Shown in pieces: positions 27,646 through 35,735 of a stretch of 56,442 bases of DNA. The DNA is from JBIOJM01 sp044450785. Lineage in GTDB: Bacteria; Planctomycetota; Planctomycetia; Isosphaerales; Isosphaeraceae. The DNA lies in the NCBI GenBank assembly GCA_044450785.1, contig JBIOJM010000017.1, forward strand, positions 1 to 56,442. The letters are read 5' to 3'. The translations under genes and the position numbers were made by a program. The notes beneath the pieces were generated by a model. That model was not told where the DNA came from, ran no database searches, and was given only the letters and a program-made list of their open reading frames with translations. The stretch's first letter is position 1. Each line of letters begins with the position of its first letter.

Positions 27646-28844
27646 GCGACGTGATCCGGATCGACGGCGCGACGGATGAGGCGGAGGACCGATTCGCACG
27701 GTTCCGCCTGATCAGTTGGTGGGACCAGGAACGTCTGGCCCAGGCGCGCGTCCTGGTCATCGGCGCTGGGGCGCTGGGCAACGAAATCGTCAAGGACCTG
27801 GCACTCTTGGGCGTGGGGCGTGTGTTCGTTGCCGATCGCGATCGCGTGGAGAACTCGAACCTGTCGCGGTCGATCCTGTTCCGGGAGCGGGATTGCGGGC
27901 GGCCCAAGGCCGAGGTCGCCGCCCTTCGGGCAGCCGAGATTTACCCGGCGATCCGAGCCCAATCGTTTGCGGGCAACATCGTCTACGACCTTGGTTTGGG
28001 GGTTTACCGCTGGGCCGATGTGATCCTGGGAGGGCTCGACAATCGCGAAGCACGCGTCGCGATCAACCAGGCGGCGGCCCGTGCCGGCAAAGTCTGGATC
28101 GATGGAGCCATTGAGCGGCTCGACGGGGTGGCGCGGGTCTTCGACCCGGCCACGGGCCCCTGCTATGAGTGCACCATGGGCGAGAACGACTGGAAAATGC
28201 TCGAGGCCAGACGCAGTTGCGCGCTCCTCTCTCGCGACGAAATGGAGCTGGGCAAGGTCCCGACGACCCCGACCACCGCATCGATCATCGCCGGGGTCCA
28301 GGTCCAGGAAGCGATCAAATATCTCCACGGACTCGACGGCATCGCTGGCCAGGGTTTCATCTTCGACGGCACACACCACCAGAGCTACCTGGTGAGCTAC
28401 ACTCGCAAGTCGGACTGCCCCGCGCACGAGGCCGACCTGCCGGTCGAGGTCGTGTCCTGGCGGGTCGGCTCGACCCGTGTCGGCGACCTGCTCGAGCGAG
28501 TCCGCTCCGACCTGGGGCCCGAGGCCGTGATCGAGACCGGCCGCGACTTGCTTGCTTCGCTCCACTGCACCGGGTGCCGCGAGCATGAGCCGGTCTTCGC
28601 CTCTCTGGGTCAGGTCACCGAGGCCCAGGGGCGCTGCCCGCGCTGCGGCCAGCCGCGGACTCCGGCCTTCTTCCACACCATCGACGGCCGCAATGCGGAC
28701 CTCCGTGACTTGACCCTGAGTGAAATTGGTATTCCCCCATGGGACGTCCTGGGCGGCCGCGCCGGCATGGATCGGCGGTTCTACGAGTTCCGCGGCGACC
28801 GCTCCCTGGTGCTGGGCCCGCTCACGGACGATCAAGACCCATGA
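27642..28844 (+). CDS. ThiF/E1-like ubiquitin-activating enzyme (400 aa)
   Basis: Predicted to adenylate the C-terminus of a ubiquitin-like protein using ATP. The Rossmann core has VLVIGAGALG (38-46) and VADRDRVENSNLSRS (63-77), with LGGLDN (129-134) and the TASIIAGVQVQEAIKYL helix (212-228) typical of the family. Possible metal or catalytic cysteines are C174/C177, C193 (RRSC), C309/C312 and C332/C335; the last two pairs suggest a zinc-binding C-terminal domain instead of a standard UFD. I chose TTG at 27642, overlapping the Ubl stop and preceded by GGAGG ten bases upstream; GTG at 27651 is the alternative. The end overlaps the next start as ATGA, so the three genes are tightly coupled. Confidence 0.92.
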   Translation: MSDVIRIDGATDEAEDRFARFRLISWWDQERLAQARVLVIGAGALGNEIVKDLALLGVGRVFVADRDRVENSNLSRSILFRERDCGRPKAEVAALRAAEIYPAIRAQSFAGNIVYDLGLGVYRWADVILGGLDNREARVAINQAAARAGKVWIDGAIERLDGVARVFDPATGPCYECTMGENDWKMLEARRSCALLSRDEMELGKVPTTPTTASIIAGVQVQEAIKYLHGLDGIAGQGFIFDGTHHQSYLVSYTRKSDCPAHEADLPVEVVSWRVGSTRVGDLLERVRSDLGPEAVIETGRDLLASLHCTGCREHEPVFASLGQVTEAQGRCPRCGQPRTPAFFHTIDGRNADLRDLTLSEIGIPPWDVLGGRAGMDRRFYEFRGDRSLVLGPLTDDQDP

Positions 28845-30082
28845 CCAGACACCGCCGGGACCGCAAATCTCGAGCAGACAGGTACGACCCCATGACCGAC
28901 GCCCGTTCCCGACCCGAGGAGTCGATCGACGTTCGCCTGCTGGCGCGCCAGGACCTGCCGCACGAGGCATTTCCCGGTGGGCGGAACGAGAACTTTCGCG
29001 TCTTCTTCACGCCGCCGGTCCACGCCGCGCTCTGGAAGCACGCCGTCCAGGACACCTCGGTCGAGATCTGCGGAGTACTGGTCGGGAGCTGGCATCGCGA
29101 CGAGGTTGGGCCGTTCGTCAAGATCGTCGACTCGATCCGGGGCGAGGGGGCCGAGACCCGGTTCGCCGAGGTGACCTTCACCCACCAAACCTGGGCCAAG
29201 ATCAACGCTGAGATGGACACCAAATTCGCGAACCTGTCGATCGTCGGCTGGTATCACACGCACCCGGATTTCGGGATTTTTCTCTCCGATCGGGATCGTT
29301 TCATCCAGGAGCATTTTTTCTCCGGCCCCGGACAAATCGCTCATGTGATCGACCCGATCCGCAAGATCGAGGGAGTCTTCGTCTGGCAAGATGGTAAGCC
29401 GGGTCTGTGCGAGCACTTCTGGATCGGGGATCGAATCCTGCTCGGGATGTCCGGCGGCCCCGCGGCAGCCGCCGAGCCGTCCGAGGACCCCCGTGCCGGC
29501 TCGTCAATCGCCGGCGCGCCGGCGCGCGGCACCTCGGGCCAGGGTCGAGCCTCCGACCCGCCACTGGGGCTCGGCGACTTGCTCCCACCGCCGGGGCGGC
29601 TCATCATCTACGGAGTCGTCTTTTTGACGGGCTATCTCCTGGCCAACATCTTCTCAGCGTGGGAACATCAACGGTTCGTCGAGAGTGAACTGGCGAGCAA
29701 CGGGTTCATGGCTATCCTCCGCCTTGGTCTCTCGGACGAGCTCGATCGGCTCCGCGGCGATCTGACGGCAATCGTGCGGCCGCTCGAGGCCATCCAGTCC
29801 AAGGCCGGCAAGCCGGATGAGTCGTTCGCGGAGATCCGCGCCCAACTGGTTGACGCAGCCCGGCGGACTGCGGCCATCAAGGCGCGGTATGGCAACACGG
29901 CCGCTGAGGATGACCTGCTGCGCCGGATCGTGCGTGATAATCTCGCCAAGCTGTCAAAGCCCCCGTCCCAGGAATCTCCCGTCCGGCCTCAACCCGAGGC
30001 CGGCTCGCCGGCGCCAGCCGTGCCGGACGGGAAAAAGTTGCCGGACTCAAGCTCGTCAGCTCAGCCCGGCGAACGCAAATAG
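28841..30082 (+). CDS. Membrane-anchored JAMM (JAB/MPN) isopeptidase-like protein (413 aa)
   Basis: The JAMM zinc-peptidase motif is complete: Glu 75 (SVEICG), His 139 and His 141 (YHTHPDFG), Ser 149 and Asp 152 (LSDRD), fitting HxHx7Sx2D as in Rpn11-type deubiquitinases. A proline/alanine-rich linker, a transmembrane helix at about 253-272 and a C-terminal helical, possibly coiled-coil part (280-375) follow. I chose the ATG at 28841 because it overlaps the E1 stop (ATGA); an ATG at 28892 is possible. Expected role: release or maturation of the Ubl, including possible removal of its Arg tail. The catalytic domain precedes the single helix, so it probably faces the cytoplasm. Confidence 0.92.
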   Translation: MTRHRRDRKSRADRYDPMTDARSRPEESIDVRLLARQDLPHEAFPGGRNENFRVFFTPPVHAALWKHAVQDTSVEICGVLVGSWHRDEVGPFVKIVDSIRGEGAETRFAEVTFTHQTWAKINAEMDTKFANLSIVGWYHTHPDFGIFLSDRDRFIQEHFFSGPGQIAHVIDPIRKIEGVFVWQDGKPGLCEHFWIGDRILLGMSGGPAAAAEPSEDPRAGSSIAGAPARGTSGQGRASDPPLGLGDLLPPPGRLIIYGVVFLTGYLLANIFSAWEHQRFVESELASNGFMAILRLGLSDELDRLRGDLTAIVRPLEAIQSKAGKPDESFAEIRAQLVDAARRTAAIKARYGNTAAEDDLLRRIVRDNLAKLSKPPSQESPVRPQPEAGSPAPAVPDGKKLPDSSSSAQPGERK

Positions 30083-30085
30083 TTA

Positions 30086-30113
30086 GTGTTCAGTGTTCAG
30101 TGTTCAGTGTTCA
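30086..30113. repeat. Heptamer array GTGTTCA x4
   Basis: Four perfect units starting 3 bp after the JAMM stop codon; identical in unit and copy number to 24481-24508. Confidence 0.95.
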
Positions 30114-30143
30114 GTAGGCAGTGAAACGGTTCGGAGCGTTCTC

Positions 30144-30240
30144 TAGGCGACCGGCGGATGGAAATCCACCGTAGGACGGATTGGCAATCCGTCCGACAAT
30201 CACTGCGTCCTGGGTATGTTTCCATCCACCGGTCGCCCTA
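30144..30240. repeat. Palindromic MITE-like element, copy B
   Basis: The ends TAGGCGACCGG and CCGGTCGCCCTA, with the GGACGGATTGGCAATCCGTCC hairpin core, form an inverted copy of element A at 26689-26782. It lies between the JAMM gene and the FHA gene and splits the otherwise continuous plus-strand block. Confidence 0.88.
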
Positions 30241-30270
30241 GCCACTCGCTGCTATCCAGGAGTTCAGATC

Positions 30271-31350
30271 ATGTCCACGTCGCGCTCGCAGGAACCGCTC
30301 CGGCTTACAACCGAGGAGCTGTTCACGCCCAGGGTCGATGCTTTCCTCGATGAGCAGGCCATGCTCAACCGGGTCCTCCCGGAGTCCGAGACGCAGTCGT
30401 TCATCGTTCGTCTTTTTTATTCGAGCTACTTCTATCTGAGCCTGGCGAGTGGAGTTGGTGCCTTCGTCGCCTGGATGATCATCGAGCCTTTTTTCGACGA
30501 CGGGCCGAAAATGGACAACAAGCTGCATTGGGCGGAAGTGCTCTTGTTCCCCGCGGTCGCGGGCTTCATCGGGCTGTTCCTGGGGGCGGTGGAAGGGATC
30601 ATGTGCCGTAACGCGCAGCGCGCCGCCATCTGCGCTGCCGTCGGACTGGGAGTCGGCTTTGCCGGTGGTTTGATCGCTCTGTTTGTTGCGGGGTTCATTT
30701 TCCTGATCATGAATATGATCGCCCTGTCCTTCTGGAAGAACCCCCAGCCCGGCAAAATGCCGACCGGCCTGGCCTTCCTGATCCTCATGATGGGCCGGGG
30801 TGCGGCCTGGGCGGTGGCGTCCGTCCCCGCCGGCATCGGCCAGGGAATCGCGTTGCGCGAGCCGAAGGTGGTCTTGAACGGACTGCTGGGCGGTGTGCTC
30901 GGGGGTTTGCTCGGCGGGATCGCCTTCGATCCGATCAGCCTGGTCTTCATCGCATCTGACGGCCAGGCCTGGCCCAGCCGTGCCGTCGGCTTCACCTTGA
31001 TTGGTCTCATGGTGGGGCTCTTCGTCGGCATCGTCGAGCAATGGACCAAGTCGGCCTGGCTGCTGATGAAGGCCGGGCCCCTGGCTGGCAAGCAGTTCGT
31101 GATCTTCCGCAACCCGATGGTGCTCGGCAGCGCGCCCAAGGCCGACGTCTACCTGTTCAAGGACGAGTCGATCGAGCCTCGCCACGCCCTGATCCACGAC
31201 CGCGGCGGCCGGTTCGAGATCGAGGACATGGACACGGCCGAGGGCACCTACGTCAACGGCATCCCCGTCAAGAAACAGATCCTCAAGTCGGGCGATCAGA
31301 TTGTTCTGGGCAAGACTGTTCTGGAGTTTGCGCTCAAGGAAACGCGCTGA
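30271..31350 (+). CDS. Multi-pass membrane protein with C-terminal FHA domain (359 aa)
   Basis: Five to six hydrophobic helices occupy about residues 45-255, including glycine-rich ones. The C-terminal ~95 residues form an FHA-like domain: GKQFVIFRNPMVLGS, then ESIEPRHALIHDRGGRFEIEDM and GTYVNGIPV, containing the R-H and N-G positions expected for phosphothreonine recognition. The ATG at 30271 has AGGAG nine bases upstream. It is the first gene after palindromic element B and heads the zinc-ribbon/RING/E2 half of the block. FHA domains read Thr phosphorylation, which could link this system to the Hanks-type kinases of the cell; that link is inference. Confidence 0.88.
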   Translation: MSTSRSQEPLRLTTEELFTPRVDAFLDEQAMLNRVLPESETQSFIVRLFYSSYFYLSLASGVGAFVAWMIIEPFFDDGPKMDNKLHWAEVLLFPAVAGFIGLFLGAVEGIMCRNAQRAAICAAVGLGVGFAGGLIALFVAGFIFLIMNMIALSFWKNPQPGKMPTGLAFLILMMGRGAAWAVASVPAGIGQGIALREPKVVLNGLLGGVLGGLLGGIAFDPISLVFIASDGQAWPSRAVGFTLIGLMVGLFVGIVEQWTKSAWLLMKAGPLAGKQFVIFRNPMVLGSAPKADVYLFKDESIEPRHALIHDRGGRFEIEDMDTAEGTYVNGIPVKKQILKSGDQIVLGKTVLEFALKETR

Positions 31351-31393
31351 TTTTCACTGTTCGGTTTCCACTGCCGGCGGTGAGGAGCCTTTT

Positions 31394-31960
31394 ATGCCGA
31401 TCTCGTTTCAGTGTCCTCGATGCGGAAGGAAGCTCAAGGCCCCCGACACGGCAGTCGGCAAGTCTTCGAAATGCCCGGGCTGCGGCGGGCCGGTGACCTG
31501 CCCGGAGCCGGTCTACGACGCCGAAGTTATCGAGATGACCCCTCTCAAGTCTCCTGGAGTTGATCCGTACGCTAATCTCGACGACGACCAGCCTTACGCT
31601 TTGGTCGATCCGCCGCCGGCCGTGAAATCCTCGGCCGAGAGCCGGCGCCCCTGCCCGATGTGTGGGGAAATGATCCTCACCGGCGCGGTCAAGTGCCGTT
31701 TCTGCGGTGAGATCTTCGACTCGACCCTCAAAAAAAGCAAATCCAGGAAATTCGGGCGCGGGGAAGACACTCTGACGGGAGGTGATATTACCCTTGCGCT
31801 GCTGTGCTCAGGGATCGGGTGCATCACCGGACTGGTTTGGATGATCCAGGGCAAGCCCAAGGGTCTGAAAATGTTCGGCCTATCTGTTATTGCAGATATC
31901 GTAAAATCGGTAATAGTCGCAATTTTTCAAGCGTCCCAGGAAGGGGCGGCAGGTCCCTGA
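31394..31960 (+). CDS. Double zinc-ribbon membrane protein, paralogue 1 (188 aa)
   Basis: The N-terminal ribbon has CPRCGRKLKAP...CPGCGGPVTC, then an acidic linker, then a second ribbon CPMCGEMILTGAVKCRFCGE, and two hydrophobic segments near the C-terminus. The ATG at 31394 has GAGGAG upstream. About 80 per cent of the first 110 residues match the next gene, so the pair arose by tandem duplication. The second ribbon has the same pattern (CPxCGExI...CRxC) as the C-terminus of the Ubl and the middle of the RING protein in this block. Function unknown; a docking or adaptor role is inference. Confidence 0.85.
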   Translation: MPISFQCPRCGRKLKAPDTAVGKSSKCPGCGGPVTCPEPVYDAEVIEMTPLKSPGVDPYANLDDDQPYALVDPPPAVKSSAESRRPCPMCGEMILTGAVKCRFCGEIFDSTLKKSKSRKFGRGEDTLTGGDITLALLCSGIGCITGLVWMIQGKPKGLKMFGLSVIADIVKSVIVAIFQASQEGAAGP

Positions 31961-32116
31961 TGAACGGAATGACTGCCGTCGCATACGAATCCCCGATTGA
32001 GGGATGACGGAAGTGACGTCGTTTTTTTGAGAGCGGGCGTGTCCGTGTTCTGAGGGCCGCACATCCGCCACATCTCTCAACCGTGATGTTCGTGCTTCGT
32101 GTCCGAGGAGGTTTGC

Positions 32117-32851
32117 ATGCCGATCTCGTTTCACTGTCCTGGATGCGGTAAGAAGCTCAAGGCCCCCGACAACGCCGCGGGCAAGACTTCGACATGTCCT
32201 GGCTGCGGCGGGCCGGTGACCTGCCCGGAGCCGGTCTACGACGCCGACGTCATCGAGATGACCCCGCTCGAGTCTTCTGGAGTTGATCCGAACGCCGAGC
32301 TCGGCCCAGACCAGCCCTACGGGGTGGTCGAGCTCCAGCCGGTCGCGGATTCGTCGACCGAGCGCCGGCGCCCTTGCCCGATGTGCGGCGAGATGATCCT
32401 CACCACCGCCGCCAAGTGCCGTTTCTGCGGCGAGGTCTTCGATCCGACGCTCAAAAAGGGGAAGGGCCGCGGCGGCAAGAAGAAAGAGCTGAGGACCATC
32501 GCGGTTTATCAGAAATATCTTATCATTTGTGCGCTTGGCTTGCTAACCGCATGGATTGCCTCGTTCATTTTCTCCCCAAGAGGGGGGCCTCCCCCACGAG
32601 GACCGCTGCTGGGGGTGCTGGCACTGATCGGGCTGGTGTTGATCGTCTCCTGGCTGGCCGGAGCAGTCTTCGCGTGCATGCTCGCGAACAAGGTCTACAG
32701 CGTTGCGGGGGCGATTTTCGTGGGCATTCTGAGCCTGATACCCTGCATTAACCTGATCCCATGGATGGTGGTAAACGGCAAGGCGACGCGCATACTGAAG
32801 GACAAGGGAATCGAAGTCGGGTTTCTGGGCGCGGACCTCTCCGAATTCTAA
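32117..32851 (+). CDS. Double zinc-ribbon membrane protein, paralogue 2 (244 aa)
   Basis: Paralogue of the preceding gene, starting MPISFHCPGCGKKLKAP with the same CPGCGGPVTCPEPVYDA segment and a CPMCGEMILTTAAKCRFCGE ribbon. The C-terminal part has diverged and has about three hydrophobic helices (YLIICALGLLTAWIASFIF, LLGVLALIGLVLIVSWLAG, AIFVGILSLIPCINLIPWMV). The ATG at 32117 has GAGGAGG upstream. It lies 156 bp after paralogue 1 and 15 bp before the RING gene. The membrane anchors place its zinc ribbons near the membrane with the rest of the system. Confidence 0.85.
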   Translation: MPISFHCPGCGKKLKAPDNAAGKTSTCPGCGGPVTCPEPVYDADVIEMTPLESSGVDPNAELGPDQPYGVVELQPVADSSTERRRPCPMCGEMILTTAAKCRFCGEVFDPTLKKGKGRGGKKKELRTIAVYQKYLIICALGLLTAWIASFIFSPRGGPPPRGPLLGVLALIGLVLIVSWLAGAVFACMLANKVYSVAGAIFVGILSLIPCINLIPWMVVNGKATRILKDKGIEVGFLGADLSEF

Positions 32852-32866
32852 GAGGATCCTGAGTCG

Positions 32867-33568
32867 ATGCCCACCCTCGTCTCCTGCACTTGCGGCGCTC
32901 GGATCAAGCTGCCCGAAGAGCGCTCGAATCTGGCGTTTCGCTGCCCGCGATGCAAGGCCGAGCTGGTCGCCGCCGGCGAAGGGCGGATCGTCACGTCCGT
33001 GCTGGCCGGCCCGCGGACCGAAGGTGCGACCTGCCCGATCTGCCAATCGGCCGTCGGGCCCGATGAGGCCATCCTCGTCTGCCCGAGTTGCGAGCAGGTG
33101 CACCATCGCGAGTGCTGGACCGACGTCGGCGGCTGCGCGACCTATGGCTGCGATAACGCGCCCAAGAGCGAGAAGACCGCACCCGCCCAGGCGCCTCTCT
33201 CAGCCTGGGGAGATACCAAGAAGTGCCCGGCCTGCGGCGAGAAGATCAAGTCGATCGCGCTGCGCTGCCGCTACTGCGGCACCGACTTCGACACCGTTGA
33301 TCCGCTGACCATCAAGGACCTGCGCGGCCAGGCCAAGAAGGAAGAGCGGCTCCAGGCCACACGGACACTGGTGATCGTCCTGTTCGTGCTCTCGATCCTG
33401 GGCTGTCCGGCGCCGATCGTGGCGATCGTCGCGCCGTGTTATGTCGTGATGAAACGCCGGACAATCGCCAGGGCCGGGCCAACCTACGTGGTCATGAGCT
33501 ATTCCGCGATCGCGGTTTCCCTTTTATATTCGATACTGCTGGTCTCGTTCTTCCTCTTCTCGCGGTAA
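32867..33568 (+). CDS. Prokaryotic RING-like membrane protein (E3-like candidate, 233 aa)
   Basis: Three zinc modules in order: an N-terminal ribbon (C7, C9, C26, C29); a RING-like treble clef (C56, C59, C72, C75, H79/H80, C83, C90, C95; CPICQSAV...VCPSCEQVHHRECW...C) resembling the Prok-RING_1 family; and a ribbon C120, C123, C134, C137 (KKCPACGEKI...RCRYCG). Two to three hydrophobic helices end the protein, including LVIVLFVLSILGCPAPIVAIV. RING families of this kind have been described by comparative genomics near Ub-like, E1, E2 and JAB genes. An E3-like role, bringing the E2-like protein to substrates at the membrane, is inference. Confidence 0.85.
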   Translation: MPTLVSCTCGARIKLPEERSNLAFRCPRCKAELVAAGEGRIVTSVLAGPRTEGATCPICQSAVGPDEAILVCPSCEQVHHRECWTDVGGCATYGCDNAPKSEKTAPAQAPLSAWGDTKKCPACGEKIKSIALRCRYCGTDFDTVDPLTIKDLRGQAKKEERLQATRTLVIVLFVLSILGCPAPIVAIVAPCYVVMKRRTIARAGPTYVVMSYSAIAVSLLYSILLVSFFLFSR

Positions 33569-33574
33569 GAGAGG

Positions 33575-34921
33575 ATGGCTCAGTTGGATGTGCAGGGTGC
33601 GAGGTCGTTGATCGCCTGTCCGCGCGAGGCGGGCGCGGAATGTCCTCATTGTGCGTCCGAGATCGTGCTGGGCGACCCGATCATGGTCTGCCAAGCATGT
33701 GGAACGGTGCATCATCGGGCGTGCTGGAGGGAGCACGGGCGCTGTGGGTCGTACACCTGCACGCCGTCGCGTCGCCCTTCCTTGGAGCGTGAAACGTCCG
33801 AGCCGGTCTTGACGATCAGTCAGGCGGAGCTGGACTGCGCGGTGCCGCTGCCCGCGGCGGCTCTGCGCATGCGGTACGCCCAGGCGGGCGGCGTGGGTTT
33901 GGACCCCACCGCCTCACCGGCCAAGACCGGCGTCAGCGGCCTGGCGATCGCGTCCTTCGTCTGCGCGCTTGCCGGCATTCCCTTCTTCGGCGTTCTGACC
34001 GGACTGGTCGCCGTCCTGCTGGGCGTCCTTGCGCTGGGCGCGATCCGAGCGACGGCCCAGCGCGGGCTGGGGCTGGCTCTCTCCGGCTTGCTGCTGGGGA
34101 TCGGCGACGTGGTGGGCTGGGTGGTCTTCCTGACCATCATGCTTTCGGGATCCAGCCCCGACGTGCACTTTAGCGAGCTACCGCCCGACTTGTCCGTGAT
34201 CCGGGAGCTCGAGCCGGCACTGCAACGCGCCATGCGGGCCAATGTATTGATCGAGCGAAGCGCCGGGCTGGCGGCCTTGGGCGCCAAGGCGATGGGCTCG
34301 GGAGTGATCATTCAGCTCGCGGGCGGCGAAGCGCTGATCGTGACCAACCGGCATGTGGTCGACGACAGTTTCCCTTCGAACGACGCCGGCCAAGCGGGCC
34401 AGCTTTCCCGCCTGGGCCGATTGTCCGTGCGGATGCTCGGCCAGCCCGAAGGTGAAGGGCGCGTCGTCTGGCTGGCCCCCGGCCAGATCGACCTGGCGCT
34501 GGTTCGAACCGCCTGCCCAGGATCGGGTGAGGCCAGGGATGCCGCATGGCGAAGAGGCCGGCCCATGAAGGTCGGCGAGTCGGTCTTCGCCATCGGCAAC
34601 CCGCACCGGCTGGGCTGGTCGCACACCCAGGGCGTCATCTCGCAACTCCGTTTCCAGGACGTCGACTCACGGCAAGTCCGCGTCATTCAGACCCAGGCAT
34701 CGATCAACGCCGGCAACAGCGGCGGTGGTCTGTACGATCGCGAAGGCTACCTGCTCGGCATCAACACATGGACCGCCGACAAACGGATCAGCGAAGGCAT
34801 CGGGTTTGCCATCGCGCTTGATACACTGCTCGAGCTCGAGCCGCCTCTGCTCCTGCCTCGGCAAGAAGAAAAGGAAAAACAGAAACGGCCGCCCGAGGAG
34901 GCCGCCTCCTCAAAACCATGA
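33575..34921 (+). CDS. RING-like finger fused to membrane helices and trypsin-like protease (448 aa)
   Basis: Unusual architecture. Residues 23-62 form a RING-like finger (C23, C26, C39, C42, H46/H47, C50, C57, C62), paralogous to that of the preceding protein. Residues about 120-192 carry two or three helices of the DUF4190-like type. The rest is a chymotrypsin-fold protease with triad His 260 (VTNRHVV), Asp 306 (GQIDLALV) and Ser 382 (INAGNSGGGLY), HtrA-like but without a PDZ domain. The ATG at 33575 is six bases after the previous stop. The membrane segment between finger and protease suggests one faces the cytoplasm and the other the periplasm; exact topology is uncertain. Confidence 0.88.
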   Translation: MAQLDVQGARSLIACPREAGAECPHCASEIVLGDPIMVCQACGTVHHRACWREHGRCGSYTCTPSRRPSLERETSEPVLTISQAELDCAVPLPAAALRMRYAQAGGVGLDPTASPAKTGVSGLAIASFVCALAGIPFFGVLTGLVAVLLGVLALGAIRATAQRGLGLALSGLLLGIGDVVGWVVFLTIMLSGSSPDVHFSELPPDLSVIRELEPALQRAMRANVLIERSAGLAALGAKAMGSGVIIQLAGGEALIVTNRHVVDDSFPSNDAGQAGQLSRLGRLSVRMLGQPEGEGRVVWLAPGQIDLALVRTACPGSGEARDAAWRRGRPMKVGESVFAIGNPHRLGWSHTQGVISQLRFQDVDSRQVRVIQTQASINAGNSGGGLYDREGYLLGINTWTADKRISEGIGFAIALDTLLELEPPLLLPRQEEKEKQKRPPEEAASSKP

Positions 34922-34988
34922 ATTACCTCGGATCGGTGTTTCATCCCATGGCTCGAGAGGTTGGATCTGATCAGGAACTCACGCGATC

Positions 34989-35735
34989 ATGAGCACGGTT
35001 CGGCTGCGGCGGCTCCAATCTGATTACGAGAAGGTGCGGGACTACGTCAACCGGCATCCCCGGCTGCAACTGATCCAGTCGGACGGGTCGCCGCCGGAGC
35101 GGTATCAGCTCGAGTATCGAATTCGCAGTTTGCGCCAGACTGCCGACGAGCTCTCGGTCGTGAAAAGCCACATGGTGGAGATCGCCCTGCCACTCTCCTA
35201 TCCACGGATGCCGCCCCAGTGCCGCATGCTCACGCCGATCTTCCATCCCAACATCGCACCCCATGCGATCTGCATCGGCGACCACTGGAGCCCGGGCGAA
35301 CCGCTCTGGTCGATCATGGCGCGGATCGGCGAGATGATCGCCTATCAGAGCTACAACACCAAGAGCCCGCTCAACGGCGAGGCGGCACGGTGGGTCGACG
35401 AGCATCTCGATGAACTGCCCCTGGACCCGGTGAGCATGATGCCTGACGACGCGGGACCATCTCCGTCGACCGCGGCGAGGCCCAGGGCACCGGCCCCGCC
35501 GCCGGCCATGGCCCGATCTCCCCAGCACGCGCCGCAACCGGCTCCGCCGGGGGTGCCGCCGCGCGTCGTGGCAGAGCCGCGGGCAGCCGGCCCGGCTCCG
35601 GCTCCCGCTCCCACGGACGACCGCGGTATCGCGTGTCCTCAGTGCGGTGCGACCTTGCGGTTCCGGCCCGAGCTGGCCGGGAAGCAGGTGCGTTGCCTCC
35701 GCTGCCGCACGGTGTTCCGGATTCCGTCGCAATGA
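34989..35735 (+). CDS. E2-like ubiquitin-conjugating protein with C-terminal zinc ribbon (248 aa)
   Basis: Residues 1-145 match the UBC fold: an N-terminal helix, strands ending near MVEIALPLSYPRMPP, the HPN-type motif FHPNI (85-89), catalytic Cys 95 in HAICIGDHWSP, then LWSIMARIGEMIAYQSYN and SPLNGEAARW as in eukaryotic E2 enzymes. A proline/alanine-rich linker leads to an MJ0042-like zinc ribbon (IACPQCGATLRF...VRCLRC). The ATG at 34989 has AGGAA upstream. It lies 67 bp after the RING-protease gene and overlaps the DUF2752 gene (ATGA). Predicted to accept the activated Ubl from the E1-like protein; the partner is inferred from synteny. Confidence 0.92.
   Translation: MSTVRLRRLQSDYEKVRDYVNRHPRLQLIQSDGSPPERYQLEYRIRSLRQTADELSVVKSHMVEIALPLSYPRMPPQCRMLTPIFHPNIAPHAICIGDHWSPGEPLWSIMARIGEMIAYQSYNTKSPLNGEAARWVDEHLDELPLDPVSMMPDDAGPSPSTAARPRAPAPPPAMARSPQHAPQPAPPGVPPRVVAEPRAAGPAPAPAPTDDRGIACPQCGATLRFRPELAGKQVRCLRCRTVFRIPSQ

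Noticed and set aside
27250..28844. ThiS/ThiF or MoaD/MoeB cofactor sulfur-transfer pair
   Set aside because: No thiamine or molybdopterin genes nearby; the Ubl lacks a plain C-terminal GG and the E2, RING and JAMM genes do not fit that role.
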